Shown: piece by piece, positions 12,374 through 24,100 of the stretch
How the letters are laid out: each line of letters begins with the position of its first letter
How positions within the stretch are numbered: position 1 is the stretch's first letter
Origin: Apiosordaria backusii
Lineage: Eukaryota > Ascomycota > Sordariomycetes > Sordariales > Lasiosphaeriaceae
Assembly (NCBI GenBank): GCA_030549205.1
Contig: JAUKTV010000003.1
Location: 2,976,001 to 3,040,000 of the forward strand
DNA length: 64,000 nt
Direction of reading: 5' to 3'
Translations under genes and position numbers: made by a program
Notes under the pieces: generated by a model
Seen by the model: only the letters and a program-made list of their open reading frames with translations
Database searches by the model: none
What the model was told of the DNA's origin: nothing

Positions 12374-15300
12374 ATGGCGGACTCACACCAAGATCCCAAG
12401 GAGGGAGACTTGGCCTCTGGTCGCAGAAGAGCGTATGTATTCCCCTTCTCGTCTGCTCACAACACCGTGGGAGCCGCAATTGCTCTTTCACAACCACCCA
12501 CCTAACAATGTCATACAGACCAACAATTAATATCGACACGACGGCCGTGAGCCCAAGTCCTGTCGCGAACGAGCCCGAGGTGGAAGCCAACTCACCAATA
12601 TCACCCGGGACTACACCGGAACCATCAACAAGTTCTCACAAACGGAGTCTCTCTGGGGATAGCAGACCAACAAGCCCTCACAATGTCTCAAATCCCTTTG
12701 CTTCTTTCCGCGGCAATGGAGCAAATCAAGGACTCCTCACCGTCCCTGGCGCGCCAAGGCCTCGCCAGGATTCAGTCAACTCTGTCGACGATGCCCGCTC
12801 TGTCACCTCGTCAATTGGTGACACCACGGTAGCCGGAGGTTCAGTATTAGGCGAGAAGGGTGGTCGTTCATTCGGAGGCAGTGCCGACAACGACAACATC
12901 AAGAATGACCCCAATGCCTTGAAGCCAGATCAGGGCAAGGAGGCCGATTTCCAGGTCAACGACAACCCGTTCGCCTACACACCAGGCCAGCTGAACAAGA
13001 TGTTCGATCCCAAGAGCCTGTCTGCTTTCTACAAGCTCGGCGGTCTTGCCGGTCTCGAGAAGGGATTGCGTTCAAACCGGAGCACGGGTCTCAGTACCGA
13101 CGAGGCTGCTCTCCCTGGGCGGGTAACATTTGAGGAGTCTACAGCTCACATCAGCGCTTCTAACAAGGCTGCGACCGAGGGGTCCGAGTCCAAACTCGTC
13201 AAAACCGACAGCCATGCGACGGCTTCCGGCAGGGATGACTCTGGTGATGCCTTTTCCTCCAGAAAGCGCGTTTTTAGCGACAACCGACTTCCTGCGAAGA
13301 AGGGCAAGAACCTCCTGCAATTGATGTGGATCACGTACAACGACAAGGTCTTGATTCTCTTGTCCGTTGCCGCAGTCATTTCCCTGGCCATTGGCTTGTA
13401 CCAGACATTCGGCCAGGAGCACGACCCGACGAATCCCGGTGTAGAATGGATTGAGGGTGTGGCCATTATTGCCGCCATCGCCATTGTGGTCATTGTTGGA
13501 TCATTGAACGACTTTCAGAAGGAACGCCAATTCGCCAAGCTGAACAAGAAGAAGCAGGATCGTGTGGTTCGGGCTATTCGGTCTGGAAAGACGGTGGAAA
13601 TCTCGGTTTTTGACGTCTTGGTCGGTGATGTTCTGCACCTCGAGCCTGGCGATTTGATTCCGGTTGATGGCGTGCTTATCGAGGGTTTCAACGTCAAGTG
13701 CGACGAGTCTCAGGCCACTGGTGAATCCGACATCATCAAGAAGCGTGCCGCCGACGAGGTCTTTGCCGCGATTGAAAACGGCGAGAGCCTGAAGAAGATG
13801 GACCCCTTCATCCAGTCTGGCGCCCGTGTCATGGAAGGTGTCGGTACTTTCATGGTTACCTCGACCGGTATCTACTCGAGTTACGGCAAGACGCTCATGT
13901 CCCTCAACGACGACCCCGAGATCACTCCCCTGCAGTCCAAGCTCAATGTTATTGCCGAGTATATCGCTAAGCTCGGTGGTGCCATTGCCCTCCTCCTTTT
14001 CCTGATCCTGTTCATCATCTTCCTGGTCAAGCTTCCTCGGCAATTCGCTGGGCTCACCCCTGCGCAGAAGGGTCAGCAGTTTATTGACATCTTCATCATG
14101 GTTGTCACCATCGTGGTCGTCGCTATTCCCGAAGGCCTTCCGTTGGCCGTCACCTTGGCTCTTGCTTTTGCCACGACTCGCATGCTCAAGGACAACAACC
14201 TGGTCCGCCACCTCAAGGCTTGCGAGGTCATGGGCAACGCCACTACCATCTGCTCCGACAAGACCGGTACCTTGACTCAGAACAAGATGCAAGTCGTTGC
14301 GGGCACTATTGGCACCAGTCACCGGTTCGGCACCAGCACCATCCCTGGCGAGAGCCCCCAGAGCGAGAAGGATGTTGAGGCCCAGGAAGTTATCAAGGCC
14401 CTCAGCCCCGAAGCCAAGGATCTGTTGCTCAAGTCCATTGCGCTCAACTCGACTGCTTTTGAGGGTGACGTCGACGGCGAGCACACCTTCATTGGCTCCA
14501 AGACGGAGACTGCCATGCTTATTCTGGCCAAGGAGCAGCTTGCTATGGGACCCGTCGCCGAGGAACGCGCCAACTCCAAGACTCTTCATCTCATTCCCTT
14601 CGACTCGGGACGCAAGTGCATGGGTATTGTGGTACAGCTTGAGAACGGCAAGGCCCGCCTCTACGTCAAGGGCGCCTCTGAAATCATGTTGGAGAAGTGC
14701 ACGCAGATTCTTCGGGACCCTTCCCAAGGCCTGGCTTCAGCGACGCTCCATGAGGATAACCGCGAAACAATCAGGCGTCTGATTGAGACTTACGCCCGCA
14801 ACTCGCTCCGTACCATTGGTCTTATCTACCGCGACTTCGAGAAGTGGCCCCCCAAGCCTTCGCGCCGTGTCGATGCTGAGAAGGACGAGATTGTCTTTGA
14901 GGATATCTGCCGTAACATGGTCTTCGTCGGCATGGTCGGTATCAAGGATCCCCTGCGCCCTGGTGTGCCCGAGGCGGTTAGAGACTGCCAGCGGGCCGGT
15001 GTTGTTGTGCGCATGGTCACGGGGGATAACAGGTTGACTGCCGAGGCCATTGCCCGAGATTGCGGAATTCTCCAACCCAACAGCGTGGTTCTCGAAGGTC
15101 CCGAGTTCCGGAACATGACCAAGGCCCAGCAAGATGAGATCATTCCCCGCCTCCACGTTCTCGCACGGTCCAGCCCTGAAGACAAGCGCATTTTGGTTAA
15201 GCGGCTGAAGGATAAGGGCGAAACGGTCGCCGTTACCGGTGATGGTACCAACGACGCCCCGGCGCTCAAGATGGCTGATATTGGCTTTTCGATGGGTATT

Positions 15301-16757
15301 GCCGGCACCGAGGTGGCCAAGGAGGCTTCGGCCATTATCCTCATGGACGACAACTTCAACTCGATCGTCAAGGCCCTGAAATGGGGCCGTGCTGTCAACG
15401 ATGCCGTCAAGCGCTTCCTCCAGTTCCAGCTTACTGTCAACGTCACGGCTGTTGTCCTGACGTTCATCTCTGCCATTTACTCCGCTGTCACTCAGTCGCA
15501 TCCCGAGGAGAAGGCTACCGCTGTGCTCACGGCTGTTCAGCTTCTCTGGGTCAACCTCATCATGGACACTCTTGCTGCTTTGGCTTTGGCTACGGATCCC
15601 CCTCAGGATAGTGTGCTGAACCGCAAGCCCGAGCGCAAGGGCTCCTCGATCATCTCGCCTACCATGTGGAAGATGATTCTCGGACAGGCTGTGTTCCAGC
15701 TGCTCATCTGCTTCCTGCTCTACTTTGGAAAGTCTTCGGTGTTCCCTGGATCTGAGATCATCCCCGACAGCCAGATCAACACCTTGGTCTTCAACACTTT
15801 CGTCTGGATGCAGATCTTTAACCAATGGAAGTAAGTGCAAATTACCTTTTCATTTTCATCTCAGAGTATCGTTTACTAACAGCAATTAGCAACCGCCGCC
15901 TGGACAACCAATTCAACATCTTCGAGGGTCTCACCAAGAACTGGCTCTTCATCGGCATCAGCGCAGTCATGTGCGGTGGTCAAGTCCTCATTGTCATGGT
16001 TGGTGGAGACGCCTTCCGCATTGCCAAAGAAGGCCAGTCACCGACCATGTGGGCGACCGCCATCGTACTTGGTCTGCTCTCCATCCCCGTTGGTGTGATC
16101 ATCCGCCTCATCCCCGACGAGATCATTGTCGCCTTGGTCCCAAGCGCTTTCAAGCGCAGGAGCAACTCCAAGGTTCCCGGTGTCACTGTTTCTGACGACG
16201 AGGAGCGCTTCACTGCCTATCCCGCCCCTCTTGCCGATATCCGTGAGGAGCTCGCCTGGCTCAAGCGTGTCAAGGGTGGCCGTCTCAACAACCTCAAGTT
16301 CGCCATGAAGCACCCCCGCGAAACCTTCCTCAACCGCAGCCCCGTCCCCAGCAGGGAGCACTCCCGCTCCAACTCTATCCACCGCCTTCCCCAAACCCCA
16401 GTCCGCGAGGATAGTTATGGCTCCCCCGCGCCTACCCCGGAGTCTCGCCGCCGCAGCAGAAGCAACCGCTCCCGCTCCAACAGCGTTCTCGGAGCCGCTA
16501 CAGTCATGGCTGGTATCGTCGCCGGTGGTGTCGCCGCTGGGTGGTCACCGATTGAGAAGCGCGGCGAGCCCGATTTCGGTCAGTTCCCCAAGCCATCTCC
16601 TCTGGGTCAGGAACAGAGTGTCCTCGGCGATGAGGGAGTCTTGTCGGATGAGCCGCAGGAGATTGGCAGTGGCGAGCCCGGGCCGTCTAATACCCAGGAT
16701 GTTCCCATTCTGAACGTCCCCAAGCCAAAGTCACCTTCTACCCCTACTCCTCCTTGA
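12374..16757 (+). CDS. PMC1: P-type Ca2+-transporting ATPase (PMC1/NCA-2 type)
   Basis: Type IIB Ca2+ pump that exports cytosolic Ca2+ into the vacuole or across the plasma membrane at the cost of ATP. Exons are 12374-12432, 12519-15830 and 15890-16757 (1412 residues). Intron 1 is GTATGT...CAG; intron 2 is GTAAGT...TTTACTAAC...TAG. The start follows from splicing: exon 1 encodes MADSHQDPKEGDLASGRRA and joins PTINIDTT. Visible motifs: actuator-domain TGES, the Ca-site helix VAIPEGLPLAVTLALAF, the phosphorylation loop CSDKTGTLT with the acceptor Asp at residue 600, a KGASE nucleotide-binding segment, the hinge VTGDGTNDAPALK, and C-terminal membrane helices continuing across intron 2 (FNQWNNRRLDNQFN). 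The long Ser/Arg-rich tail after about residue 1210 is cytosolic. PMC-type pumps carry their calmodulin-binding region at the N-terminus in plants and fungi; I did not locate one with certainty. A 6-kb gene-free stretch lies upstream. Confidence 0.95.
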
Positions 16758-17687
16758 GAAGAGACAGCTGGGCTGGCGACTTGAAAGAAAAAAAGAAAGA
16801 AGATGAATGTATTATTAATGCCTGTGTGTATAAGAAATCACAGTGTTAGCTACCTAGGACACAGCTAATTTTCTTTTTTCTATCGTTAAATTTTTTTTTT
16901 CAATTGTTTTGAGCCATGTCTGTTTGACCTAGTTTAGGCGTTGGTGGCGGTTTTTGTCATGTTTCTTTTTTAATATATCATGGGGCGTTACTTGAGCGGA
17001 AGAAGAGTTCATAGATGATTTGGGCGTTCTGTGCTGTCGTTCGTTCGTTTATTAGATACATATATCATCATTATCATCAACATGTAGTTTGGTTCGAGCT
17101 GCTCGAGTGGTTGGTTTGTTGAAGAGCGAAAGCAAAAAGAAAAAAGTTAGTTTTGGGTGGGATGGGGTGGGGTGGGGCGAGAGAAATAAAAAATGAGATA
17201 TCTTCTGTTCTGAACACTTTACCCCTCGCTGTTGCTTTGTTACTCGTGATATCCAGACTACTATCTATACCTACTACTACTCATCATTGCTCAACACAAG
17301 ACTAACAGCTTTTAAGAATGAGGATACAGAAAGTAGTCTAACATTATCTAACAGTGAAATATCTGTACATGAAAGAGACAGATGAACTAGAAGATGATAC
17401 AAAAAGAAAAGAAAAAGAAAAAAAAAACCCCGGGTATCATATCCCTCTCTCTCTTTCTCTTTGGTTTGTCGAAAGAAAAAGACCACCCTTATGTTGCCAG
17501 TTGTCAAACCACATCCACCTGATCAGTCGTACATCCCACCTATACAGCCCAGACATACATTCATCCATACACCCAAATCAAATTCCTCCCATTACTCCAT
17601 CCCATGCATTTCTTTCATTTCTTCCCCCCCCCCCCCCCCCCAAAGACAGACTCACTCCATTCCATCACAGACCAAACAAACCCCTCC
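16758..17687. other. Convergent 3' region between Ca2+-ATPase and sirtuin
   Basis: About 930 bp holding the 3' UTRs of two converging genes. T-rich tracts after 16860 probably belong to the ATPase 3' UTR. A run of 18 C lies at 17624-17641. No gene is supported. Confidence 0.5.
17624..17641. repeat. C18 homopolymer
   Basis: Eighteen consecutive C, just downstream of the sirtuin stop codon (17688) on the sense strand of that gene, where it reads as G18. A likely site of length error. Confidence 0.95.
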
Positions 17688-19622
17688 TTACTCCCTCTTC
17701 CCTTTCCTTCCCCCCTTCTTCTTCTCCCCATCGCCCTTTTCCTTGACCCCATTCTCCTTCCCCCTCCCACCATCCTTACCGCCCTTCTCCTCCTCCTTCT
17801 CCCCCTCCCCCTTCTCCCCCTCCCCACCCTCCTTCACCTCCTTAAAAACCCACCTACTCCCCCACCCCCTCACCCCCTCCACCTCCACCACCTGCCCCTC
17901 AGGCACCATCTCATGCCTCAACCCCCACCCCGCCCTCCTACACAACTCCGCCACCACCACATCGCAATCCCCCAGCAAGTCAATATCAAAATTATTATGC
18001 CCAATCGGTTCCCTACTGATATAAATCTGGGGTATATGACTCGGCAAATACGGCACCACCTCACTCACCGGCGCAACCTTTAAACTCGTCCCAATGACAA
18101 TCACCAGATCGACTTTATCAACATCGTGCTGTGTTAATCGGTGGGAGAATTCATCCGGGAGCGGCTCGCCAAAGAAGATGATGTCTGGTTTCATTACTCC
18201 TGCTGAGCTTGACGATACAAGGTCATACTCCGAGTCGGAGTTGGAATCCCGGTCGAAAAAATCCTGAACTGTGCGGCGGCGTTTGCTGTTCCCCCCGTTG
18301 GCGGGTTTACGTTTCTTCGACTGGGAGCGGGAGTGGGAGGAAGACGGGCATTTTTTACACCGGGGGATCTTCCCTGCTTTGATCTCCGCGAAAATGGTGT
18401 CGCCGATTACCTTCTCGCCGCATTTCACGCAGGACGCGGTGGCGAATGACCCGTGGCATTGGATCAGCTTTTCGGGCTTGATCCCAGCTTTGGACTCGAG
18501 GTTGTCGATATTTTGGGTGTAATTCGTCAGGAGCTTGCCCCGCTCCTGCAGCATGCGGATGAATTGATGCGTGGGCGTCCACCGGTCTTCGCTCGGAAGG
18601 ATGTCCTTGGCAACCGAGTAGAAAATCGTCGGGTCTTGCTTAAACACTGACAGATCAAAGACTTCTTGGGGGTCGTTTAGTCCGAGATGGGCCAGTTTGC
18701 TGTACAGACCTGTGCCGGCAGAGCGGAAGTCGGGGATGCCGAGGGAGGTCGAAATCCCCGCGCCGGTGAGGACGATGATGTTTTGCTTCTCCTTGAGAAG
18801 CGCGACGGCGTCATCGACGGTGTTGTACTTCATCAGTTTCCCGCGCTTGTTGAGTTCACGGGAGAATGCAAAGCTCAGCAGGCCGAGGTAAGCATCGTCA
18901 TCTTCCCCTTCCAGAAAGGGCGGTGGGCGGACGCCAAAGGCTGTGAGGAGCTTCTTCGCGGTGATGGCGCCCGTGTCAACCAGGCGCTGGACCAAGAGTT
19001 CCGGTCCGATGGAGCGGAGCATCTGGCGGTATTTGACTGATTCCTCTGGGGTGCAGGTGTCCGGGTCTGAAGTTGAGTCAACATCTTGATCGTCGTCACT
19101 GCTGGAGTATTCTTCTTCTTCTTCTTCATCTTCATCTTCTTCATCATCGTCTTCTTGGACCTGGGGCGATGATGTTTCCTTGGGGGAGGCAGACGGGGTG
19201 GGAATAGACGAACCATCATCGTTGAAGAACTTATCCTCGCTGACGTCGCCGAGGATGTCATTAAAGAGCGACTCTGTCTCCCATGAGTCGCCTAGGTCCT
19301 TGACGCGCTCTTCCAGTTCAGTGAGGACGCCGCCATTGGTGGGGTTCTGGGAGGTCTTCTTGTCACCGCCATTGCCGTTCTGGTGATAGTTGGTAGGAGA
19401 CGGGCGGCGAGGGACAACAGGGTCGCTATCCAAGTCGACAAAGGCTCTCTTTTCATCGTAGTCGACAACATTCTTCACCCGAGTGCTGGGCTTTCTGGTG
19501 ATCTCAGCTGCGCCGTTGGAAGTGCCGTTGGCGGTGGTGGGAGATTTGGGCGACTTGCTGCGACTCTTGACCTTCTTTTTCTGACCGCCATCTGGTAAGG
19601 TTGAGCGACTGACTGTCTCCAT
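17688..19622 (-). CDS. Class I sirtuin, SIRT1/Hst1-like NAD-dependent deacetylase
   Basis: NAD+-dependent protein deacetylase, expected in the nucleus and acting in histone deacetylation and silencing. ATG at 19622 gives 644 residues, no intron. The frame extends 23 codons further but only to a TTG. Order: basic, Ser-rich N-terminus; an acidic block (DDEEDEDEEEEE, about residue 160); the helical segment typical of the SIRT1/Hst1 subgroup; the Rossmann motif VLTGAGISTSLGIPDFRS; TQNIDNLE; the catalytic histidine in CHGSFATASC; a zinc site made of two Cys pairs (C-V-K-C and C-K-K-C) interrupted after the second by a Lys/Arg-rich insertion; PDIIFFGEPLP; and VIGTSLKV. The last about 50 residues are almost only Gly, Lys and Glu and use G-ending codons. 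All catalytic residues are present. The subgroup assignment rests on the resemblance of the pre-catalytic region to SIRT1. Confidence 0.92.
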   Translation of the reverse strand: METVSRSTLPDGGQKKKVKSRSKSPKSPTTANGTSNGAAEITRKPSTRVKNVVDYDEKRAFVDLDSDPVVPRRPSPTNYHQNGNGGDKKTSQNPTNGGVLTELEERVKDLGDSWETESLFNDILGDVSEDKFFNDDGSSIPTPSASPKETSSPQVQEDDDEEDEDEEEEEEYSSSDDDQDVDSTSDPDTCTPEESVKYRQMLRSIGPELLVQRLVDTGAITAKKLLTAFGVRPPPFLEGEDDDAYLGLLSFAFSRELNKRGKLMKYNTVDDAVALLKEKQNIIVLTGAGISTSLGIPDFRSAGTGLYSKLAHLGLNDPQEVFDLSVFKQDPTIFYSVAKDILPSEDRWTPTHQFIRMLQERGKLLTNYTQNIDNLESKAGIKPEKLIQCHGSFATASCVKCGEKVIGDTIFAEIKAGKIPRCKKCPSSSHSRSQSKKRKPANGGNSKRRRTVQDFFDRDSNSDSEYDLVSSSSAGVMKPDIIFFGEPLPDEFSHRLTQHDVDKVDLVIVIGTSLKVAPVSEVVPYLPSHIPQIYISREPIGHNNFDIDLLGDCDVVVAELCRRAGWGLRHEMVPEGQVVEVEGVRGWGSRWVFKEVKEGGEGEKGEGEKEEEKGGKDGGRGKENGVKEKGDGEKKKGGRKGKRE

Positions 19623-20891
19623 GTTGGCGCGACAAAAGTAGCCGAGGTGAGAGGTGTTGTGGTGGCGATGGTAAAGAACAGAAATGTTCAAAACAAGAGA
19701 AAAGGCAGAAATCGGGAAATGCTGAGTTTAAAAGAGGGAATGTAACAACATGTATGCAGCCAGGCAACCGTGGCGACAGGTAGGTCAAGTCAAGTGTCAA
19801 AGAAAGACGGGGGGTTGACAGGCAGGTAATTTGTTGTTGTGTTGTGAGATGCGCCAGAATTGACGACGCGGCTGATGTTGTTACAGGGTGAATTCTGCCA
19901 GAGTGATGAATGGGGAAAGAAAAGAGAGAGAGAGAGTGAGAGAGAGAGAGGAAGAGACAAGAGTCGACGAAGCTAGGGAGTTGAGGTGTGGGGCTTGGCA
20001 AAGGTCCAAGAGATGTTGTCGAAGCGATCGAAGTGAGTGCGTGGCAATCGTATTGACAAGTATCGTGGGTAAAAAGAAGCCAAGAGACAGGGAACCGCGA
20101 GTTGCAAGTTGCGCACAAAGTTGATCGGACAGCCGGTTGCGGGTTGTGTCAGGCGCTCAAGTTTCGGGAGAGAGTGGGTTGTTTGACGGCAATGCCGGAT
20201 TTTGAGGGTTGGCCTGACAGGCGCGAGAAAAGCTGCGAAAGAGTCGATCTATTCTTATGCGCAAGCAAAGTCGAACAGGCGTTGCAGCGGCGCTGGTGGG
20301 ACGTGGACTGCGGCAAAACAACCGTGGGAGGCGATAAACAAAAAGGTCAAAACTGGCAGCTCTGCAAAAAGAGTTAAAGCTGGCCGAGATGCTGCGTTAC
20401 GGCTCTCTCCAAAATCACTCCAAATTAAAAGACAGTGAGACAAGAAAGGAGAGGAAGGATCACCGGCCAGGAGAGCTTCACGGAGCAACGCACGAGCCAA
20501 GCGACACAGGGGCCTATTTACTGTTGATGTCACTCACAGATCGCAAATCCCTAAAAGATGCCAGCTGATGCGTCAATGTAATCATGAGCCTGTTTTTCTT
20601 TGAAGAGAACAGTCTATAAATGTGCGTAAAACTTCAATCACAGCAAATGCCTGCTGAAGGAAGTTGCCCACAGAAACTAGTCAATGGCGGCAACACAGTG
20701 ATACCTTGACAGCTACCGAAAACAGATGTCTGCCTATCTTTATCTTGAAGAGGTCTAAAAGTATATTGAGCAGACATCTCGATATCTCGTGCAAACATCA
20801 CATGGACTTCTGTAAGTTATCAAGAAATCCCAAAACGGCGTCCTCTGATGATTCGCTGTGGGTATAGATAATCATACACCCCTAAAAAACA
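19623..20891. other. Intergenic, upstream of sirtuin
   Basis: About 1.27 kb. It includes a GA-repeat at 19921-19952 that could act as a promoter element of the sirtuin gene. No supported gene. The part next to 20891 would hold the 3' UTR of the SCY1-like gene. Confidence 0.5.
19921..19952. repeat. GA-rich microsatellite
   Basis: Imperfect (GA)n, about 30 bp, roughly 300 bp upstream of the sirtuin ATG; on the sirtuin sense strand it is a CT tract, a common fungal promoter feature. Confidence 0.8.
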
Positions 20892-23800
20892 CTATAACAA
20901 GCTTTCATACTTGTCCAAACCCCCCTTTGGTTGTTGTTGAGGGGGCTTTGGTTGTTGTCCCATGCCTCCCATGTTACCCATCATGCTGTTCATGCTCATA
21001 TTACCGGCATTATTATTCATCCCCATACCCATACCAGTACCCATGCCCATTCCAATGCCTGTCTTGTTGGCTGCCCCAAGCGATGCTAAACTACTCATAT
21101 TGTTCATACCGCCTAGCCCTGAATGGGTTGGAAATGCACCTGGTGGACGTGGCAAACTAAAGCCCGTATTTCCCGAGCTAGCACTAGGCGCGCCAGGTGG
21201 CGGGGGCAGGGCAAAAGAAGAGGAGGAAGAGGGCTGGGGACGCTGCTGCTGCTGCTGCTGCTGCTGCTGGTTCAGACTGAGAGAACTGAAGGCCGATGTT
21301 GAGGGCTGGGAAGCCCAGATATTTGAGCTGGGTTGAGAAGTCGAAGATGCCCAGGGATTTGAGGTAGGTTGCGTGGAGGAGGGGGTAGCCCATATATTGC
21401 TGGGCGTCGTGCTGCTGCTCGTGCTGGACCAGTTGAACGACGTGGATTGCGTTTGCGGAGATATCGGGTTGGACTGAGGCTGTAAAGGCTGGGAGAACTG
21501 TGTTGTTGTTGGAGCCATGGGTTGTATGGCTGCCAGGTCTGGAGTCACTGTTCTAAAACCGCCAGATTGGGCTTTGAGGTGGGAGGTGGTTGTTGTTGGC
21601 GATGCCACTGGTGGTGTTGACCAGGAAAAGGTGGCCGTGGGGGTGGAATTTCTCAGGCTAGAAGCCGAAGATGCCACCGTCGGCTTGGATGATACCTCCC
21701 AGCTGTCCATTGCATTGGTCGTGGTACTTGACCTGCCCTTGACTAAAGCCTCAAAGTCGGTTTCCGAGGTTCCATTAGCCTCGAGGGAAGACCCAGCAAT
21801 AGTCCCAAATGACATGAAATCGTCTTTGAGGCCAGGGGAGGTGACAGCGCCGCTTGTCAGTTCTTGTAGCTTTTTGGTCTGCTCGTCCTCGACTCTGCTT
21901 GATAGGCTCTTGATGAGCTCCATAAAAGCCTGGAATTCCCGTAGGTTCAGCTGAGGGTTGAGAGACATGCTCCAAAGCAAGGGGAGCATTTCCAGCGCCA
22001 CGAAATCTCCATCAGCCACCCTTCCAACAACCTTTAAAACATTGAGCGCGGCCATCATCACGGCAGGCTCTCTAGTCTTGATGGCCTTGATCAATGGGAT
22101 GAGCTTTTCTTGCATGGTGAACTTGTCCAGAGCAGTTGAGGAAGTCGCCTTTTTCTTTTCTGTCGCGAGCCCATCCAGGCCATCGTCACTGTTGTCACTG
22201 GATCCACCACAGAGGGTCACGAAGGCTTCCAAGCCGCGGACCTTGATAGCTAAGCTGTTGGTTTTGCTGAATATGGTGGCAATTACAGGGAATAATTCTC
22301 CTTTGATGGTGCTGAAATCCAACACGGGCAAGACCACTGGCAGGCTTGTCAGGGCCGCGTTGATTAATGAGGGGGTTGGTGACTCCAATGCCGTATAAAA
22401 GATGGGCAGGATGTCTAGGGAAAAGTGTCAGCTACTGTTCGAGAAAATATAATGTCAGAAGACAATTAGGGGGTTAAACATGAAAACTAGGTGTTTGAAG
22501 GCAATAGTAAGGGGTCGGAAGATGGTGCCAAGGGGCTCAAAGATAGTAATGAGGGGCCTGAAGATAGCGATAATGTGTCTGAAGATGGTAACGAGGTGTC
22601 TGGGGAAAGAAATGAGGCGTCGTGGGGTGACAATATGGCCTTCTTACCGTCTTTGAACTCCTTCCCATTGCAATTGTTCGCAATAACAGACAGCTGCTCA
22701 ATCACAATCATCAACCCAGCATCCCGATTCGCGTCCTTTTCCTGAGGTTGCTTGGCGTTCGTCACGAAGATATCCTTCAATTTTGGTCGAACTTTGTCGT
22801 TGAAGGCCCTCCTGCCCGCAGGGAGAAGTCCAATGATCTTGAAAACATTGTGCAGAATCAGCGAGATGAGCTCTTTGTCTTTCAACTCTTCCAACAGAGC
22901 CGGTAGAAGCTTCTTTTCCATGACCGACTTTGGAAAATTGGGAAGAACTTTGATCAGGCCTCTGAGAAACTGCTGTTTTTCGTTGGGCGTCTTGGCGGGA
23001 AAGCCCTCGAGGAAGCGGATGGTAGAGATGAGGACATTGTTGAAGTACTCGCTTTCCTGGAACTCCTTTGCCGTCATGCGTTGGGCAGGTCGTCGCGTGA
23101 GAAGCCTTGGCAAGACATGCTGGGCGAGCTCTTTGGGTAATGGCCTCGAAGAGAGGTAGTTGTTCGTCGCAGTCGGGACACTTTGTGACGATTGGAACAC
23201 ACGCTTATATGCTGATACGCTGGTGTTGCACTCGATTGGTGATCGATGTGGTGAGTTGTAGAGCGCAATACATAGCAAACCCAGTGAAAACATGTCGGCA
23301 AACGTCGTCAGATTGTTATCCAGCACAAAGTCTGGCGAGGTATAGTCCAGGTTCAGCTGTACTGTCTTTGGTAGCCTGGGATCCGGATTCAAAACCTCGC
23401 CCAGAATGATCGGTTGAATAGCAGTGGGAATCGTCGATGGTTCCGGAGGGCTGCAGAACGACAGGCCGCTCAACTTCCAGTCCGATTTTGCGTTGATCAA
23501 GATGGCATCCGGTGTCAAGTTTCCATGCACCAGCCCCGCGTTGTCATGCAAGAACTCCAACGCCTTGCTGACTTGCAGCAAGCCCTTCTGGATCTCCAAC
23601 TCATCGATCTCGAGCTCCCGTCGTCGCCGTGTCCCGTTAGAGTCCTCGGTTACATACCGGCTTGACCTGCCGCCGAACCCTCCCCCCCGTTCCTGGTCAT
23701 CCTTCTCTTGCAGCAGGCCAGATAACGAAGCCGTCACAGGCTCAGCAACAAACTGTAGCCCTCCTCCCCTGATTTCTTCGACCGGTTCAACCAACTCCAG

Positions 23801-24100
23801 GACCCCCGGGTGTCGCAGCCTCGCCAGCGACGAAGCCTCCTTTTTTAGCCTCTCGACCACCTCCTCCACCACCCTTTTGTGCGCCGTAGCCGAATGTCTT
23901 CCACCGCCTCCTAGCCCATTGTTCCCCGTATCGACTGACTTCTTATCGAACACAAAGACCGAGTATTCCTTTCCCGTGGCCTTCCTTTTCGCCGAATAGA
24001 TCTTCCATGGCCCCGCCGTAGCGGTCAAAGTAGACGATATTTGGTAGTTGGAATTAATGTTGCTGGAGGCACCAATCGATTTCAAGGCGTTGACGAGCAT
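20892..24100 (-). CDS. SCY1: SCY1/SCYL2-like pseudokinase
   Basis: Scy1-like proteins are catalytically dead kinases that work in clathrin-linked Golgi/endosome traffic. Exon 1 is 24100-22648, exon 2 is 22414-20892; the intron 22647-22415 (GTAAGA...CTAG, 233 nt) is long for this genome. Spliced length is 991 residues and the frame is kept across the junction (KEFKD joins ILPIFYTALESP). The kinase fold begins with GPWKIYSAKRKATGKEY. The catalytic-loop HRD is replaced by H-G-N in LVHGNLTPDAILIN, and DFG by S-G-L in WKLSGLSF, so it should not transfer phosphate, as known for SCYL2. HEAT-like helices follow (about 400-680). The C-terminus is low-complexity: S/T/Q/P-rich with a Q9 run from CTG repeats at 21242-21270, then a Met/Gly/Asn-rich end with phenylalanine motifs. 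It is divergent from the aminotransferase gene. Confidence 0.9.
21241..21270 (-). repeat. Trinucleotide repeat encoding poly-Gln
   Basis: CTG on the plus strand, CAG in the sense of the SCY1-like gene, coding Q9. Likely length-variable between strains. Confidence 0.9.
22498..22630. repeat. Degenerate 21-bp minisatellite inside the SCY1-like intron
   Basis: Six imperfect units of about 21 bp, each beginning AA(T/C)GAGG or a variant and containing GAAGATAG or GAAGATGG. It sits wholly inside the 233-nt intron. Because the period is a multiple of three, both strands stay open across it: the sense strand reads as a Ser/Leu/Pro-rich heptad repeat. Confidence 0.8.

Noticed and set aside
13501..15840. 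Two long minus-strand ORFs (408 and 367 residues) over the Ca2+-ATPase
   Set aside because: Antisense shadows caused by the strong codon bias of the pump gene; no motifs.
17461..18083. Pro/Ser/His-rich plus-strand ORFs opposite the sirtuin 3' end
   Set aside because: Low-complexity translation of pyrimidine-rich antisense strand.
19623..19691. Longer sirtuin N-terminus from 19691
   Set aside because: The upstream codon is TTG; the first ATG in frame is at 19622.
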